Of a DNA stretch of 64,000 nt, positions 1 to 12,236 are shown one piece after another. Both the position numbers and the translations under genes were made by a program. The DNA is from Trogon surrucura (lineage: Eukaryota > Chordata > Aves > Trogoniformes > Trogonidae). The DNA lies in NCBI GenBank assembly GCA_020746105.1, contig CM036624.1, forward strand, positions 28,232,084 to 28,296,083, written 5' to 3'. The notes beneath the pieces are model-generated. The model was given only the letters and a program-made list of their open reading frames with translations. It had not been told where the DNA came from and made no database searches. Position 1 is the stretch's first letter; every line of letters starts with the position of its first letter.

Positions 1-597
1 TGTAAGAATTCTTACTCCTTAACCTTCTCCTGACAAAACAAGTCAAGCTCAATGGCCCTGTTGTTCAGTATCACATTTAACAGGTATTTGAAGTGAGGCC
101 TAATTCTGAGAGCTCAGGATGACACTTTTCAAAGTGTACATATTTTCCGTTTTTTGGCATGCAGGAGGGTTCGGGTACCTATTGTCTTTTGATGGCTGTT
201 TAGCTGTGACATTAAATATCCTCTTTTCTCTCTGCTTGCAGCCTTTTGTTCATCTCTCAAATATAGCAGTAGATTTTTCATAGCCTCCTGCATGTGAAAT
301 AGACTTCTCTGCTACTCCCTCCCTGTGTCGTAATCTTGTTTCACTAACATTACAGTAATTTAAAGTCATACTGGTAAATCTTTTATTAAATACCTTGACA
401 GCTGAGAACAGACAACACTATGCTACTAAAGAGTCCCTCTAAAAGACTTAAAATATCTCCCAGATGTGATAATAACTATTATTTATTGTTAATTCAATAA
501 TATTCCCTTATGTCTAGGTTTACTGCCAATCAATCAAGCTGCTTTTGAAAGTCTGATTAATTTCCCATATTCAGCAAGATGAGTCCACAAAAGGGAA

Positions 598-670
598 AGA
601 ATAGTATCCACAAATTAAAAGTGAGGCACAGAGAGGACATAATAATATGAACAGGTTAGCTAAGGGCTTG
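598..670 (-). repeat. MIR-like SINE relic
   Basis: The stretch GTGAGGCACAGAGAGG followed by a diverged version of the adjoining MIR segment matches the antisense of the MIR core region, whose sense strand carries the well-known 'TTAACCTCTCTGTGCCTCAGTTT' block. The match is short and the flanks are heavily mutated, as expected for an element that stopped moving before birds diverged. A chance match cannot be excluded. Confidence 0.35.
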
Positions 671-1159
671 TGTAGGGAAAATGCCTATAAAATCTGTATT
701 AAGTAAAAGTGAGATAAGCAGGCAAGGTGATTTGGTTATGATAGAATGAAGCAGTCTGAAACTGCTGTAAATCCACAGGATTGCAGGTTTTCCTTTCTCC
801 AGTGTGGAAAGTTTGCAGGATCAGTTTCTGCCGGGCAGGAAGGTGCTTTGAGAAGAGAGCTGCTTAAAAATCTGTGCTTGACTGGAAAATTAAAAAAAAC
901 CCAAACAGTCGACCAACAACAAAAAACACCTAAAAGCTTTGGAGGTACAATTTTCCTTCTTTGATTCATGGTTAGTTTGTTGGGTTCAGTAAGAACCCTT
1001 GAAACCACAGGCTGAAACCACTGTGCTGCAGATGGGGACACCTCCTGGCCATGCCTGCTAAGTACCGTTTCGCTGTGCCTTCCACTTGGAAGAAAAGGTG
1101 CTCTGATGCAATGCCAGAACCCCTGAGGGCAAAGTTATCCCAGCGGATGGGTGCAAAGG

Positions 1160-1215
1160 GCTCCCAGTGAAGATAGTGGGAGTTACACGTGCTCAACATT
1201 TCACCGAAAGTCAGT
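1160..1215. repeat. Fragment of an old amniote interspersed repeat (unassigned)
   Basis: The words GTGGGAGTTACACGTGCTCAAC and CCGAAAGTCAG resemble a motif that recurs in bird, turtle and crocodile genomes, roughly 'AATGGGAGTTACATGTGCTCAGCA ... GAAAATCAG'. I recognise the pattern but cannot name the family with confidence. The piece is about 55 bases with no visible ends. Confidence 0.25.
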
Positions 1216-2258
1216 TCATTTTTAGTCACATGGGAATTGAGGAACTGAGCTTCAGGAAGGTAGATCTGAGAGTTTGGGTCTTGGCTCCTTCATGAGATAA
1301 GAGCTAAGGAAAAAGCAGGAGGCTTGAATGAATTACAATGAAAAGTCTGCCCCTTTATATTTTTAAAAGAAGAGTGAAGTGGTTTACTTTTAAAATCATC
1401 TTTATTTGCTACTTTTTTTTTTGAGCCAATGCTCCTCAAAAGCTTAATAGAGAGGCCCTGCCCGGCAGTGGTGAGTCAGCAGTGTCCCGGAGGACAGCGA
1501 CCAAAGCGGTAGAATTACCGTGGAAGGTGGCAACTCAAAGCTCAGGCAGCAACAACAGTCACGACGACACTATTACGTGTCAAATCCCAGCACACTCCAC
1601 TGAAGGCAGGCTGCGTGCAGGCAGGAATTACACAAGAGGAAGTTTATCCCTATCTTCTAAAAGCCTCTGTTGCCCTGAAAGTGCTCGCATTCCCCCGGTG
1701 GCCTCCCTGTGTCTGGCTCTGGGCAGTTTACCTGAGGCACAGTTTATACACTTGCAAACTGGTTGGTTACCAGTTTGGCTTCATGACAGCCTTCTTACAT
1801 TACAGTCATTCACTATAAATTAAGTTAGCATGAGAAAATCACGTGCATGAGGAATCACTTAGCAACTGGTCAATAAGTAATCCAAGCAAAAACCATTACT
1901 ATTATCTGACATGATCCACAGATGCTGGGATTCAGGGAAGTCTATTTTTGCCATTTTTTGGGAAAGCGGGAGACTGCAATAATAGAAGACTGCGGTGAGC
2001 GCTTCTAGCCATTCTTTCTGTCAGGCAGGGACTGCTCCCTATCCCTGTGGGCACATCAACAGGGCTGCTTGGGCAAACTTTTTTTCAAAGACTGTTTATG
2101 ATCTGTCATGAGGAACGCAGCTCTTTTTCCCTATGGACTGTAAGAAAGGAAAGACACTTTTCAGCAGCCAGAATGCAAAAAAAAATCTTTTGGCTCATAC
2201 ACAAAGTTTAGAAGAATAATGTTTCCTGAAGTTGTCTTTTTCCCTTCTTCTACGCTTC

Positions 2259-2850
2259 TGTCATGGTTTAACCCCAGCCAGCAACTTCAGCCCCACACAA
2301 CTGCTCACTCACTCCCCCTGCAATGGGATGGGGGAGAGAATCGGAAGAGTAAAAGTGGTAAAACTCGTGCATAGAGATAAAGATAGTCTAATAAGTAAAG
2401 TAAAAGCCACGTATGCAAGCAAAAGACCCAAGGAATTAATTCACCACTTCCCACAGGGCAGGCAGGTGTTCAGCCGTCTCCAGGAAAGCAGAGCTCCGTC
2501 ATGTGTAACAGTGACTTGGGAAAGCAAATGCTACCACTCCAAATGTCACCCCCCTCCCTTCTTCTTCCCCAGCTTTATATGCTGAGCATGACATCACATG
2601 GTCTGGAACATCCCTGTGGTCAGCTGGGGTCAGCTGTCCCAGCTGTGTCCCCTCCCAGCTTCTTGTGCACCCCCAGCCCCCTCGCTGGTGGGATGAGAAG
2701 CCAAAAAGGCCTTGACTTCATGCAAGCTTTGCTCAGCCCCAAGGAAGACATCCCTGAATTATCAACACTGTTTCCAGCACAAATCCAAAACACAGCTCAC
2801 ATTCGCTACTATGAAGAAAATTAACTCTAGCTCAGACAAAACCAGTTATA
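2259..2850 (+). mobile_element. Solo LTR of an avian endogenous retrovirus
   Basis: The element opens with TGTCATGGTTTAACCCC, the 5' end of an LTR family that is abundant in many neoavian genomes, and follows that family's order of landmarks. These are a GGGATGGGGGAGAGAAT block near 2327, a TTTATAT promoter-like box at 2574-2580, GAGCATGACATCACATGG just after it, a C-rich segment with CTTGTGCACCCCCAGC, GGCCTTGACT, and a 3' segment ending GAAAATTAACTCTAGC. The expected terminal CA is mutated (ACCAGTTATA), so the 3' edge is uncertain by a few bases. No gag, pol, env or second LTR flanks it, so it is most simply a solo LTR left by recombination. I saw no clear target-site duplication. The open frames over it (2232-2585, 2501-2824) are chance. 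I give no family name because I cannot search a repeat library. Confidence 0.85.
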
Positions 2851-5800
2851 TTAGAACCTTCCTGGTTAGTAAGTTTATTCTGATCACTGCGTTATAGAAC
2901 ATCTGACTGTCATCTAGGGAATTTTTCTAGCTTTATATTATTTCTATCTGTTGCCATATTTGCCAGTGAATTTCAAAGAACAGTTATAATTATTTAGAGA
3001 AGGTGATGGTTTTCTGATTTTTCTTTTCTTTTTAGCTTCACAGTGTTTTTGAACAAGTTTGTAAAGTTGCTTTTGGACCAGGCTCTGGCAATACAGTGTT
3101 TAGTATGGGTTACCTGAACGTTATCTAAACAATAATAGTAGATGTCTGGCAAAAAAACCCAACAAAGGTAATGCAGGCTGTCTTTGCAGAGCAGTAATGA
3201 TCTAATGACTAAAACTGACAAATGTGAGGAAAATCTGGGACCCCCAGACACAATTAAGGAATTAGCAGGCTGAGATGCAGAGGAGTAACCCCAGAGGGAG
3301 ACAAGCAAAAGAATTATGATTAATATTAGTATGTGTTATGCTTGATAGGACCAGTCCCAGCAATTACACTAGTGATTCTAAAATGGGGGCAGGGGCATAT
3401 GGTTGCACATAGGGCTCAGAAATGGTACTATGTTCAGGTATCACCTAGATTATTGTAAAATAGCACCTGCAATGACTGCACCATGAGCTGTCCAAGAACA
3501 TACATGGATGAAAAGCACTATGAAGTTTGTTATGCCAAAATTGCTACATTGCTATTAAAAATACAATTTTTACAGTCCAAATTCCTCTCTGGCTATTACG
3601 ACAAAAGCATCTGGTCCGTGCTGCTACTCAAGACAAGACTGTCTGCCCTTTAAGTGAATGAGATTTTTGGAATAAACAATCAGGATAATTATGCTTTCCA
3701 CTGCTGCAGAGATTTTTATTTACTTCTACAGCATATTAATACAGACAAGAAAAAAACCAGAAAAACATTTCTTTAGTTGTACTAGATGGCCAAAGTATAT
3801 AATTACATAGCTCAGAATCTCATCATCTCCCATCAGGCTAAACTACTTTATGAACATATTTATAACTGCCGAGTATAGAGCAATTACGGGAAAACATTCT
3901 CCTTTCTGAATGCATTTAGTATAGGCTGATCTAATTAAAGTCCCTTCCATTAAAGTCAGCCAGTGTATTTCCACTCCAGGTTAAGGCAAAGACACAATAG
4001 GCACAAGAGGATCCCAGCCCCTATAACCAAAGCTGCAATTTTAACCAAGAGTGTTCCTAGAAATTATCTGAAACATGACTTGAATGCAAACCTCAGATGA
4101 GACAGCAAGTTTTGGCTTTATTTTCTCAGTAGGAGTCAAAAACCTTCCCATCTAGTGTGGTGTGTCACACAAGAAACTACTCTCAATGAGCACCATTTGG
4201 GGACAAGAAGTTAGGGGAAGAAACAGAGATCAAAGCTCTAAGTTACATTATTTACAGTCAGTTGAAATTGATGTCAGTATTTCTCTCAAATCATTTTGTG
4301 AGAGAGACAGTGACATGTACTTTAGGTTGTCCTATGCCTATGCAAAAGCTCTATCAATGCTAATGTCAGGAAGACAATGGGAAGAAGTCAAAAAAGAACA
4401 CAGTGCATGCAGTTTGATAAAGCTAAGATAGGTTATTTGTTTTTATAGAAAAAAAGAGAAAATACCTGAAGCACTTTAAAAATGAAAAATTAACCTGACA
4501 GGCAAATTTAACTGACTTAATTCATAATTCCATATAAAACTCATATTGACTTTTTCTCACCAATATTCCCTTTATCTAAACAACCTTCGACTCTTGAAAG
4601 CCCAGGGAGACTGCCAAAGACCACCTCATCAATACATTCAATAAGAATTGTTATGTCTCACAAATATACCTAGTTTGTGTTTATTTCAAGACAATTAAAT
4701 ATTCTAGCTTGAGCCAGATGGCCAACAAAATTTATTTCAGAGATTTGTCAAGAGGCAAAATACCTTCGCTCGCATGACCGAGTTTTCAATAGCTGAGCAG
4801 AAACTACCCACAGTGTCATTGACTTCAAAGGCCTTTCACTTACTTATACTGAAGGAGACACTTTGTGTGACATGCTGGATTTGTTTTCTTTAAAGGAAAA
4901 TCCATGGAATGTGTCTATTGACCAAATGTCAAGGTAAGTACAGATGGAGATTTTTTTCTTTACATTCTAAGTCAGATTTTTCAATGACAGACTTAAGTGT
5001 AATTAGAGTGGGGTAGTCGGTGACAAAGCAAGTCCTATGTTTTAAATAACTAGATTGGTGAGTATCTCTTAATGAATCCAATCTATCTTTAGCTTGCAAA
5101 ATTAGGAAGCCAGAGAGCATATATGTATTATGTCAAAAGACAGGGCTGAGCACTGAAATTAAAAAAGAGAAACTGTTTTGGACCATATTAAGAGGACAGG
5201 GTAATTATATTTCAGGAATTCAAACTGGTGAAGACTGTAGGGACGATTTAACATTACTCTTAAGGACACATCACTATCTTGCATTTTCTTTCCCTGTACA
5301 TTGCTAATAAAACATTCATAACATTAAGTACACAGGCAGAAATTGAAGGAGACGTAATTAGCCGCCTGGCACATCAGAAAAGGCACCCTTCCCCTGGTTC
5401 CTCCAGAAAAAAAAAAAGGAATGCCCAGTTAATTATATGAGTTGTCTCCGTCATAAGCACGAGAAAGCCACTTTACCCTTGAAAACATCACTGCAGAGGG
5501 AACAAGAGCAATCACAGTAGTGACACAAACTGAACCTGCCTAAGACAAACCAAGCATTTCACAGGCAACAAGCAGGAAAAGGGACCTGGCACATGAGCAC
5601 CAAGCTCTGAATTCCTACAAGTTGTTATAGGGCTTTTATCAACAAGCAGAACAATTTCTCTTTCTCTTCCTGCTTGTCTAATTTATTTCACATTTGAAAG
5701 AATTTAGGAGTTTTGGGTATTTTGCCTTTTTCTTCTTTTTATGAAGTAGTAGGTAAATTTATGTCTTACCAATATACATTAGGTAAACAAATACGTAAAT

Positions 5801-5881
5801 AAGACAGTGAGCAGTATGATTTGCATTCTTACACAATCACGTTATACAAGCCAGATTTACATTTAAGCACTTCAAACAAAT

Positions 5882-5924
5882 TTAAATATGGAAATACAAA
5901 TAAACTTAAATATGGAAATACAAA
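5882..5924. repeat. Tandem duplication, 24-bp period
   Basis: The word TTAAATATGGAAATACAAA occurs at 5882-5900 and again at 5906-5924, identical over 19 bases with a 24-base period. It is a simple local duplication in AT-rich DNA with no coding consequence. Confidence 0.8.
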
Positions 5925-5988
5925 ATACAACTGGAAAGCTGCCTCCCTCTTCTATGCAGACATACATGCATACTTCTACACTCCTACT

Positions 5989-6026
5989 GTTTCTTCATAA
6001 CTTTAAATCATTGTTTCTTCGTAACT
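5989..6026. repeat. Short direct repeat, 24-bp period
   Basis: GTTTCTTCATAACT at 5989-6002 recurs as GTTTCTTCGTAACT at 6013-6026, with one mismatch in 14. The period is 24, the same as the duplication about 100 bases upstream. Confidence 0.55.
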
Positions 6027-6248
6027 GCCCTAGCCTAATTATTTTAGTTACGCACTAAACCATCAATTTTTCCACATTTTCGGAGCAGGAGCGAGTTCCA
6101 AAAAATTTCCACCAGACCAAACCGTAGCTCATGAGTCTTTATAGCAAGGAAATATGCTACTCGGACAATGCCAAAAATTACATAAGACAATTTTGCTCCA
6201 AAGGGAAGGATACCTCATGCTTAAGACTGGATTGATAAAAGAAATTGG

Positions 6249-6350
6249 TTTGAGTTCCTGATTATTTCACAGTCTTTTATTATGGCCTGAGGCAAGCAGT
6301 TTAACCTCTGTGTATCTACTTGTTATAACTAAAATGAATACAATAACATT
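6249..6350 (+). repeat. MIR SINE relic
   Basis: Read on the + strand, the segment follows the MIR core in order: GAGTTCCTG, then GAGGCAAGCAGTTTAACC corresponding to the MIR 'GGGCAAGTTACTTAACC' block, then TCTGTGTATCTACTTG, and AACTAAAATGAATACAATAACA corresponding to 'GTAAAATGGGGATAATAATA'. Spacing between blocks is preserved, which makes this the most convincing ancient SINE in the window. No tRNA-derived head survives. Confidence 0.6.
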
Positions 6351-9300
6351 TTTTTCCTTTATTTTTTTGCCTGCCTTGCCTTTGGGTATTCTCTAGAAAG
6401 GCATGTTTTTCACTTTGACTTCAGTCTTGCTGAAGTGCACACACTTCGACAGAATTGCCCATGTGCTTACTGTGGCACACACATAAGGCAACCTACTGGA
6501 AAAAGCATCACCACAACAAAGCTTTAAAAATATTGTGATATAAATACACTTGCTTATCAACACCCTCCTGGTCATCGCATGCTGATTTTTATGACGAACT
6601 TATTGAAATATTTGTGCCAGTAATATTTCTATACTATAAAAAGAGGAGTCTAGAATTAGAATTGGGAACTATTATATTTTAAAAATACTCTTACGCTTAG
6701 TTTCAGTGGCTTTACATACTGTAGTGAAGTTACACGGGCTCTAAGTCTGCAGGAGCGAGGCTCTTACAGGTGTGAGTACTAAATATCTTAGGAAGTGGCT
6801 AAAGAATCATTAATTCAACAGATCTAAACTGTCTTGCACCAACAACTGCACTTTGCAGAGCAAAGCATAAAAGGTTTACATTTGGTGTATTGTCAATATT
6901 TTGTGAAATCACCCTTTTATGGAGAATAAATGCTATTCCTAGAACGTAAGATTTAAAATTGTTATTATCAGTGAAATACTGTTACTCCAATATGATTAAT
7001 TTAACATGTTAAAAATAATACATTGTAGGAATCATTCGGCTCCTGCAGCAGCAAAAAAGGTATTTAGTTGAAGTACATTTTTTCAGACTAGCGAGAAATA
7101 AACGTGTGACCTGTGTCCAGCCTCCAGGTAATTCCTGATTCACAACACGCATTATTTTATTTTTTTCTCTTCTTTTCTTACAATTGGCTTAGTTTCTAAA
7201 CAAACTGCAATATCATTAGGAAAATATTTGGTATTAATAAATAAAATCTATTCACAAAATTGATTCCTCATTGACAGGGACTCCACCACTGGCCATCACT
7301 GCTGCTATTACAAGATTCCTCTAGTGCTTTGCTGCTGTTTTAAGTGTGCTGCCCACACAAGCATTTTTTCCTCACTCTTTCCCTCTTGCACTACCTCAGA
7401 CCAAACGTCTTTTGTCTCTCTGCTTTCAGTGCCCCATAAAACAAATCTGTTGTCAATCTTAGGACACCTGGAATGAACTTAGCAGTGGATTCCTTGACCT
7501 TTTCAACACAGGGGGGTCAAAAATCACCATCAGCAGTTGGAGAGAAAAATGTGAAAGATCAAAGTCTTTCACTCCCACTACTGTTCTTGTTTTCCTTTGT
7601 TGATATGTGCACTGCTGACAGAAACCAGCAATTTTTATCTCGAAAGTGCAAATATTTGATAGGAAACTGAGGCCAGATGTATAAACCTAAAACACACAGC
7701 AAATATTTCTGTGATTCTTTTAACAGCACTGGAAAAGGTCCTTTTTAACAAACAAAATCTTTCTCCTGGAGGGTTTGTAAATTAAATACTGTAGCTTTTA
7801 TTAGTTGATAGACTGTTGATACTAAATAAGAGCTGACTTTAAGCCCAAAAGCAAGTGCATAGATTCCTTTCATTGTTGAGCTGAGATATGCAAAAAGTAA
7901 ACACCATAAATCATGAAAACTTTATACAAGAATTTCATGATAATAATGTACAACATTTTGGAAGAATAAGCAATGTGGTGTGGGGGGTTTTTTTAATACA
8001 TTTTTTTACATCAGACTCTCTGCAAATCTGTGTCTTACAGAGAATTATTCATTTTCTTTCACTTTCCTTGAAACAAACTTTTCCTCTTTTTTTCCAACTA
8101 TTGTTTTTCTCTGCTGACCTTTATGCGGCCTAAATTTTAGAGTAATGTAATGAAAATGCCTCCAAGCATCTTAACAGTTCGAAACTGTTTATATTCCAAA
8201 CTGATCCCACCCAAAATCAAATGTCAATATATATATTTGGTCTTTGAAAAAGGCACAACATTCTTTTTGTACGTTCAGAGAAGTATTAAAAGTATTAAAA
8301 AAAAAAAGAAAAATAAGTGTGCAGAATCAAAAGGAAATGAATGTGGTCTACAATTGTACCTAATTTGTCTTGTAAAGCCAGACACTGAATTCCTGCAGCT
8401 GTTCCCATTTTTTTGCTCATTCCCATAACTGAAGGAGCATAAAGCATAAAGTTGTCGTGGAGAAAGTAGCTGATAAAATTTTAGAGCACCTATTACAGTA
8501 CCAGAAGGTCCCATCTGACAAAATTTTAACGCCATAGCTCCTTATTTCCTTAAATCATTTTCTTTTGCACCACTGTCACATGGAGTGCCACAGTCTCTGC
8601 ATGTGCTAATAATCCAGGGATCTTATTTTTGTTCTAATTAGAATTCCACCCAAGCAATAAAAGTTAAGTTGACTATGCATAAAAACAGCAGAATTCAGGA
8701 TTGAGGTTTGTCAAGGTTTTACTGTTGGGTGGAAAAAGTATCACTGGAGAAGCCAAAGCCTTTGTCCATGTTGCGCACCCTCTTGATATAGAAACTAGGG
8801 AGATGCTGCGTGTCATCTCCTGAGTGACCTGAGAAAGGACTAACTGCTAAAGACCAAGGCCTGTGTCATGACGCTTCTTCCATGCGAGTGGGTCCAGTAT
8901 CAATGCAGGGCTAAGAGTATGGGTCTAATTACTTAAAAGGGTACAACCCAAGAAGTCAGCCAGTTGCCGAGTTCTCTTTACACACTGCATACATAATACC
9001 TACAAAATCAGGCAATGTGCAAGATAAAGAGTCAGCTCTTTAAACGTGTTTTTAAGTCAATGTATCAAAACCTAGCACATGTTGAAAATCACTAGATGAT
9101 TTATTATCAACTGACCAAAGTATCTGAACAAGTCCTTAGAGAATCTTAAGGCAGAAGCAGTTTCCACACCAACTTAATCAATCCCCACTATGATTTCCAT
9201 GATTTGATGTTTCTAGAGAATTTTGATCCAGTCTTAATTCCCTTAGCTTTACCATCTGCACGACATTTTTATGAAAGGTAATTTTATCCTCTCTGCCAAC

Positions 9301-10570
9301 CTGTTAAATATTGTCATGGGAGGATTTATTAGTTTCCATGACTCCAGACAATATTTTATTCTCCTTGAGTTTTCAGCTTCCTAACTCCTTCAGAGTTTTC
9401 AAGTTCCTAATTTTATCAATTGAAAGTATTGAAAGCATTCATTAATAAAAGGCTCTAATCTATCTGTTCTGTGATTGAAGAGCAAGACTTGTCTTTCAGT
9501 CCCCAGCTGACAACCTCTTTCACAGAAAGAGGGAGAGAAAAAACACAAGTTTTTCTGTGTGACATAAATCTTTGCAAGATAAGATCTGTAGGTAGAGCGC
9601 CCCCACTTTCTAGTAGGTAAATCCTTCAGAAGTATGAACGTATCAGAAGTCTAACTGCTACAGTGTGTTGGAGTCATATAAACCCTAAGCTTTTTAAGAG
9701 CACCAAAGTCATTTCACTGTTAAAATTCTACACACAGTACTGATGATCTTTAATTAGTATAGTGTAGTGATTAATAAAGGTAGCAATGCGCCTGGCAGTC
9801 TGGGCATACACGTACTCTTCCTGCTTTAGGGAAGCGCGAAATGCACAACAGCGGACTCTTTCCAAACGTATTTCTCAGAGAGCTGTTTATCTTCTGAGGT
9901 AGGGCTTGATTCATAGTCATTCCATTCGTGTCAATGAATGCAGCACAAGGCCTTTAATACTCCCTGGTTGGGAGCTAATGCCTTTAGCTTTCCATTAGGT
10001 AATTTGAAAGACCTATTCATTTTTTTTCACAGTCAGCTAACTAATTCTTTAACACTTCATTTCAATACCACTAACACTTGCTAAGGGATTGACTTCACTA
10101 AGTGAACAATCTCAGCTGTCTCAACATTTCATCGTTACCTGACATATATAGCTGTGTCTAAATCAATGAATCACACCGAGGTAGGTCTATCCCCTTGAGC
10201 ATTTTTTCTTTTTTTAACATCTAGTCCCAGTGCTCCTCTTATTGTTCAATAGAAAACCCAAGATCTATGGAGAGTATGATATACTTGCTTTTTTACCCCC
10301 ATTTTTATACTGTTCTTCTACTCAAAATAAAGACCATCAGCTCTCCATTTCAAGAATAAGGATTGCATTTCAAAATGCCTCCTTTCTGATAGACCTCATG
10401 GCAAAGACAGCAAAGACAAGACCACATTTCTTCCTTCCCTTTAGCCTGCAAAGACAATCAGACATCATGGTGACAGGTAGAGTGTAGGAAAGGTGAATTG
10501 AGTTCTTTTTGTACCATCAAACTTGTCACAATTCATTTTCTTCCAGCAAAACCACGTACACCGAGTATTT
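6351..10570. other. AT-rich unique DNA, no gene recognised
   Basis: All open frames are short and unlike known proteins, including 7473-7670 and 8150-8428 on the + strand and 8275-8535 on the - strand. A weak antisense MIR-like word (GGAAACTGAGGCCAGATG near 7660) is present. Several T- and A-tracts occur around 7.98-8.31 kb. Nothing else stands out. Confidence 0.6.
7655..7725 (-). repeat. Possible MIR-like relic
   Basis: ATAGGAAACTGAGGCC followed some 30 bases later by AACACACAGC resembles the antisense MIR series 'GAGGAAACTGAGGCA ... GTCACACAGC'. The two words have roughly the family spacing, but the intervening sequence is not alignable by eye. Confidence 0.3.
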
Positions 10571-11010
10571 AGAGCTAGGAAGATGATCAGGGGACTAGAA
10601 CATCTCTCTTATGAGTAAAGGCTGACGGACTTGTGGCTTTTTAGTCAGGAGAACAGAAGACTGAGGGGGGAATCTCATCAATGCTTATAAATACTTAAAG
10701 GATGAGTGCCAGGATGATCGGGTCAGTCTCTTTTCAGTGGTGCCCGTGACAGGACAAGAGGTAACAGACACAAACTTGAACACAGGAAGTTCCATCTAAA
10801 CATCAGGAGGAACTTTGTTACTGTGAGGGTGACCGAGCACTGGAACAGGCTGCCTCAGAGAGGTGGTAGGTTCTCCATCTCTGGAGACATTCAAAATCCC
10901 TCTGGACACCATCCTGTGCAACCTGCTCTAAGTGAACCTGCTCCGGCAGGGCATTGGACTGGATGATCTCCAGAGGTTCCTTCCAACCCTAATATTCCGT
11001 GACTCTGTGA
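10571..11010 (+). mobile_element. CR1 LINE fragment, 5'-truncated
   Basis: This is the 3' end of a CR1 non-LTR retrotransposon on the + strand. In order it shows AAGATGATCAGGGGACTAGA, TTATAAATACTTAAAGG, GTGACAGGACAAGAGG, ACTGTGAGGGTGACCGAGCACTGGAACAGGCTGCC, CTCTGGAGACATTCAA, and the terminal block TTGGACTGGATGATCTCCAGAGGTTCCTTCCAACCC. The octamer tail is degraded to TATTCCGTGACTCTGTGA. Upstream parts of the element, including most of the reverse transcriptase frame, are missing, as is usual for CR1, and the remaining coding portion is broken by stops and small indels. The divergence suggests an old insertion. CR1 copies of this kind are a hallmark of bird and other sauropsid genomes. Confidence 0.95.
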
Positions 11011-11099
11011 ATATCAGGGACAAATTCATGAAAGTTTTCAAGATGACTCAGTGAACACATATTGAATTTAAATTTCTGTTTGTATCAGCTTTGACTATT

Positions 11100-11117
11100 A
11101 AAAAAAAAAAAAAAAAA
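11100..11117. repeat. Poly-A tract
   Basis: An uninterrupted run of 18 A lies 90 bases after the end of the + strand CR1. CR1 elements end in octamers, not poly-A, so the tract is not the tail of that element. I read it as a simple mononucleotide repeat. Confidence 0.85.
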
Positions 11118-12236
11118 TCAAATTGTAGTCATTTATTTATTCCAAGTACGCTTTAAAAAGTGAAAAATTATAAAATTTTTATCTCCAGGCATGTCTAGCC
11201 CACAGACAGCAATATAAGGAACTTCCTATTAAAAAATATAAAAGCACCTTAGAAACAAAACATCACTAAATTTAAGCTAACCTACTTTCAATGCCTTTGC
11301 TAAACACTATAAAATGGCCAAGATGCAGAACACGCAATTTCTGCTGCCAACCTGTTTGACCAGGGTGTCTGCTACTTCTGCTACTCCAAAGTTACTGCCC
11401 CTTCATTACTGACTTGCCCATGTCTCAAATGCATCACTGAACCATACTGCAAGAAGTTTCTTGCTATGAATCTTCTCGAATCAACTTTGCACTTGAATAA
11501 ATAATGTCAGGTTTGGGTTTTTTTTTTTTTACACTACAAAGCTTATCAGTAGCACACAGGTAGTATGTAACCTTATTTTTGGCATAAACAAGTCTGCATT
11601 ACACTGTTTAAAACAAACAAACAAAAAACCCAACACAAAACAAAAAAAAAACACCAACAGTCTCCTGGAAGGGAAACAATGAGATCAGAAAAAACTGTCT
11701 CTGGAAGCTTTTCAATATTAGCTTTAGTGATCTAAAACACCAAGTGAGCTTTGTCTTTCCAGACGAATGTTAGCTGAGGAAGAAAATCTTGTGTTTGCCT
11801 GTAGGATGCCTGTCGTGGTCTCTCCAGGGTAGCTCTAAACTCCTTTGTGAGTTTCATTTTTATGAAAAGCAGAAGCAGACCAAATCTCAAATAATCAGTT
11901 GCTTTCATATGCTGAGGATCAACAGTCACCTTTCTACTCAAGTCTGAGTGAATACCCTTGCCACCAGAAAGCAGGTGTCAACTTTAATCCTACAATTTCT
12001 GCTTCTTTAATGAGGCCTGTAACAGATACAGAATACTTTGATGTTTTGCTGCCACTAGAAATTATGCCTTCATGCAATTCAAAGCTGGCTTCTCCACATT
12101 TAGAGTTACAACATACTATTACTATAACCAAATAATTTTCAAACTTTTATACTTCAGCTTAAACCCTGTTTAGGTAGCTAAAGGCATCCCAGTTTTCAAA
12201 GATAACTACTACTCAACTTGGCCAGGAGCAAGCAAT

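Larger units (their letters stand above)
1..2258. other. AT-rich unique DNA, no gene recognised
   Basis: I find no open frame here that resembles a known protein. The open stretches at 736-1041 (-), 972-1229 (-) and 1482-1823 (+) overlap on opposite strands and have no recognisable domain. Three smaller items are listed separately: a MIR-like relic near 0.6 kb, a scrap of an old amniote repeat near 1.16 kb, and a CpG-bearing patch near 1.46-1.59 kb. The rest looks like ordinary non-coding avian DNA. Confidence 0.6.
2851..6248. other. AT-rich unique DNA, no gene recognised
   Basis: No protein-like frame is recognisable. A perfect consensus splice donor (CAAG|GTAAGT) lies at 4933/4934 with a short in-frame ATG 62 bases upstream, which I treat only as a finding. 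A 24-bp tandem duplication at 5882-5924 and a second short duplication at 5989-6026 are the only local structures. The remainder shows nothing I can interpret. Confidence 0.6.

Noticed and set aside
2232..2824. Two + strand open frames
   Set aside because: They lie over a solo LTR, which is non-coding, and match no retroviral protein.
11899..12135. Opposing open frames on both strands
   Set aside because: Near-complete overlap on opposite strands with no recognisable product argues for a chance low-stop patch.
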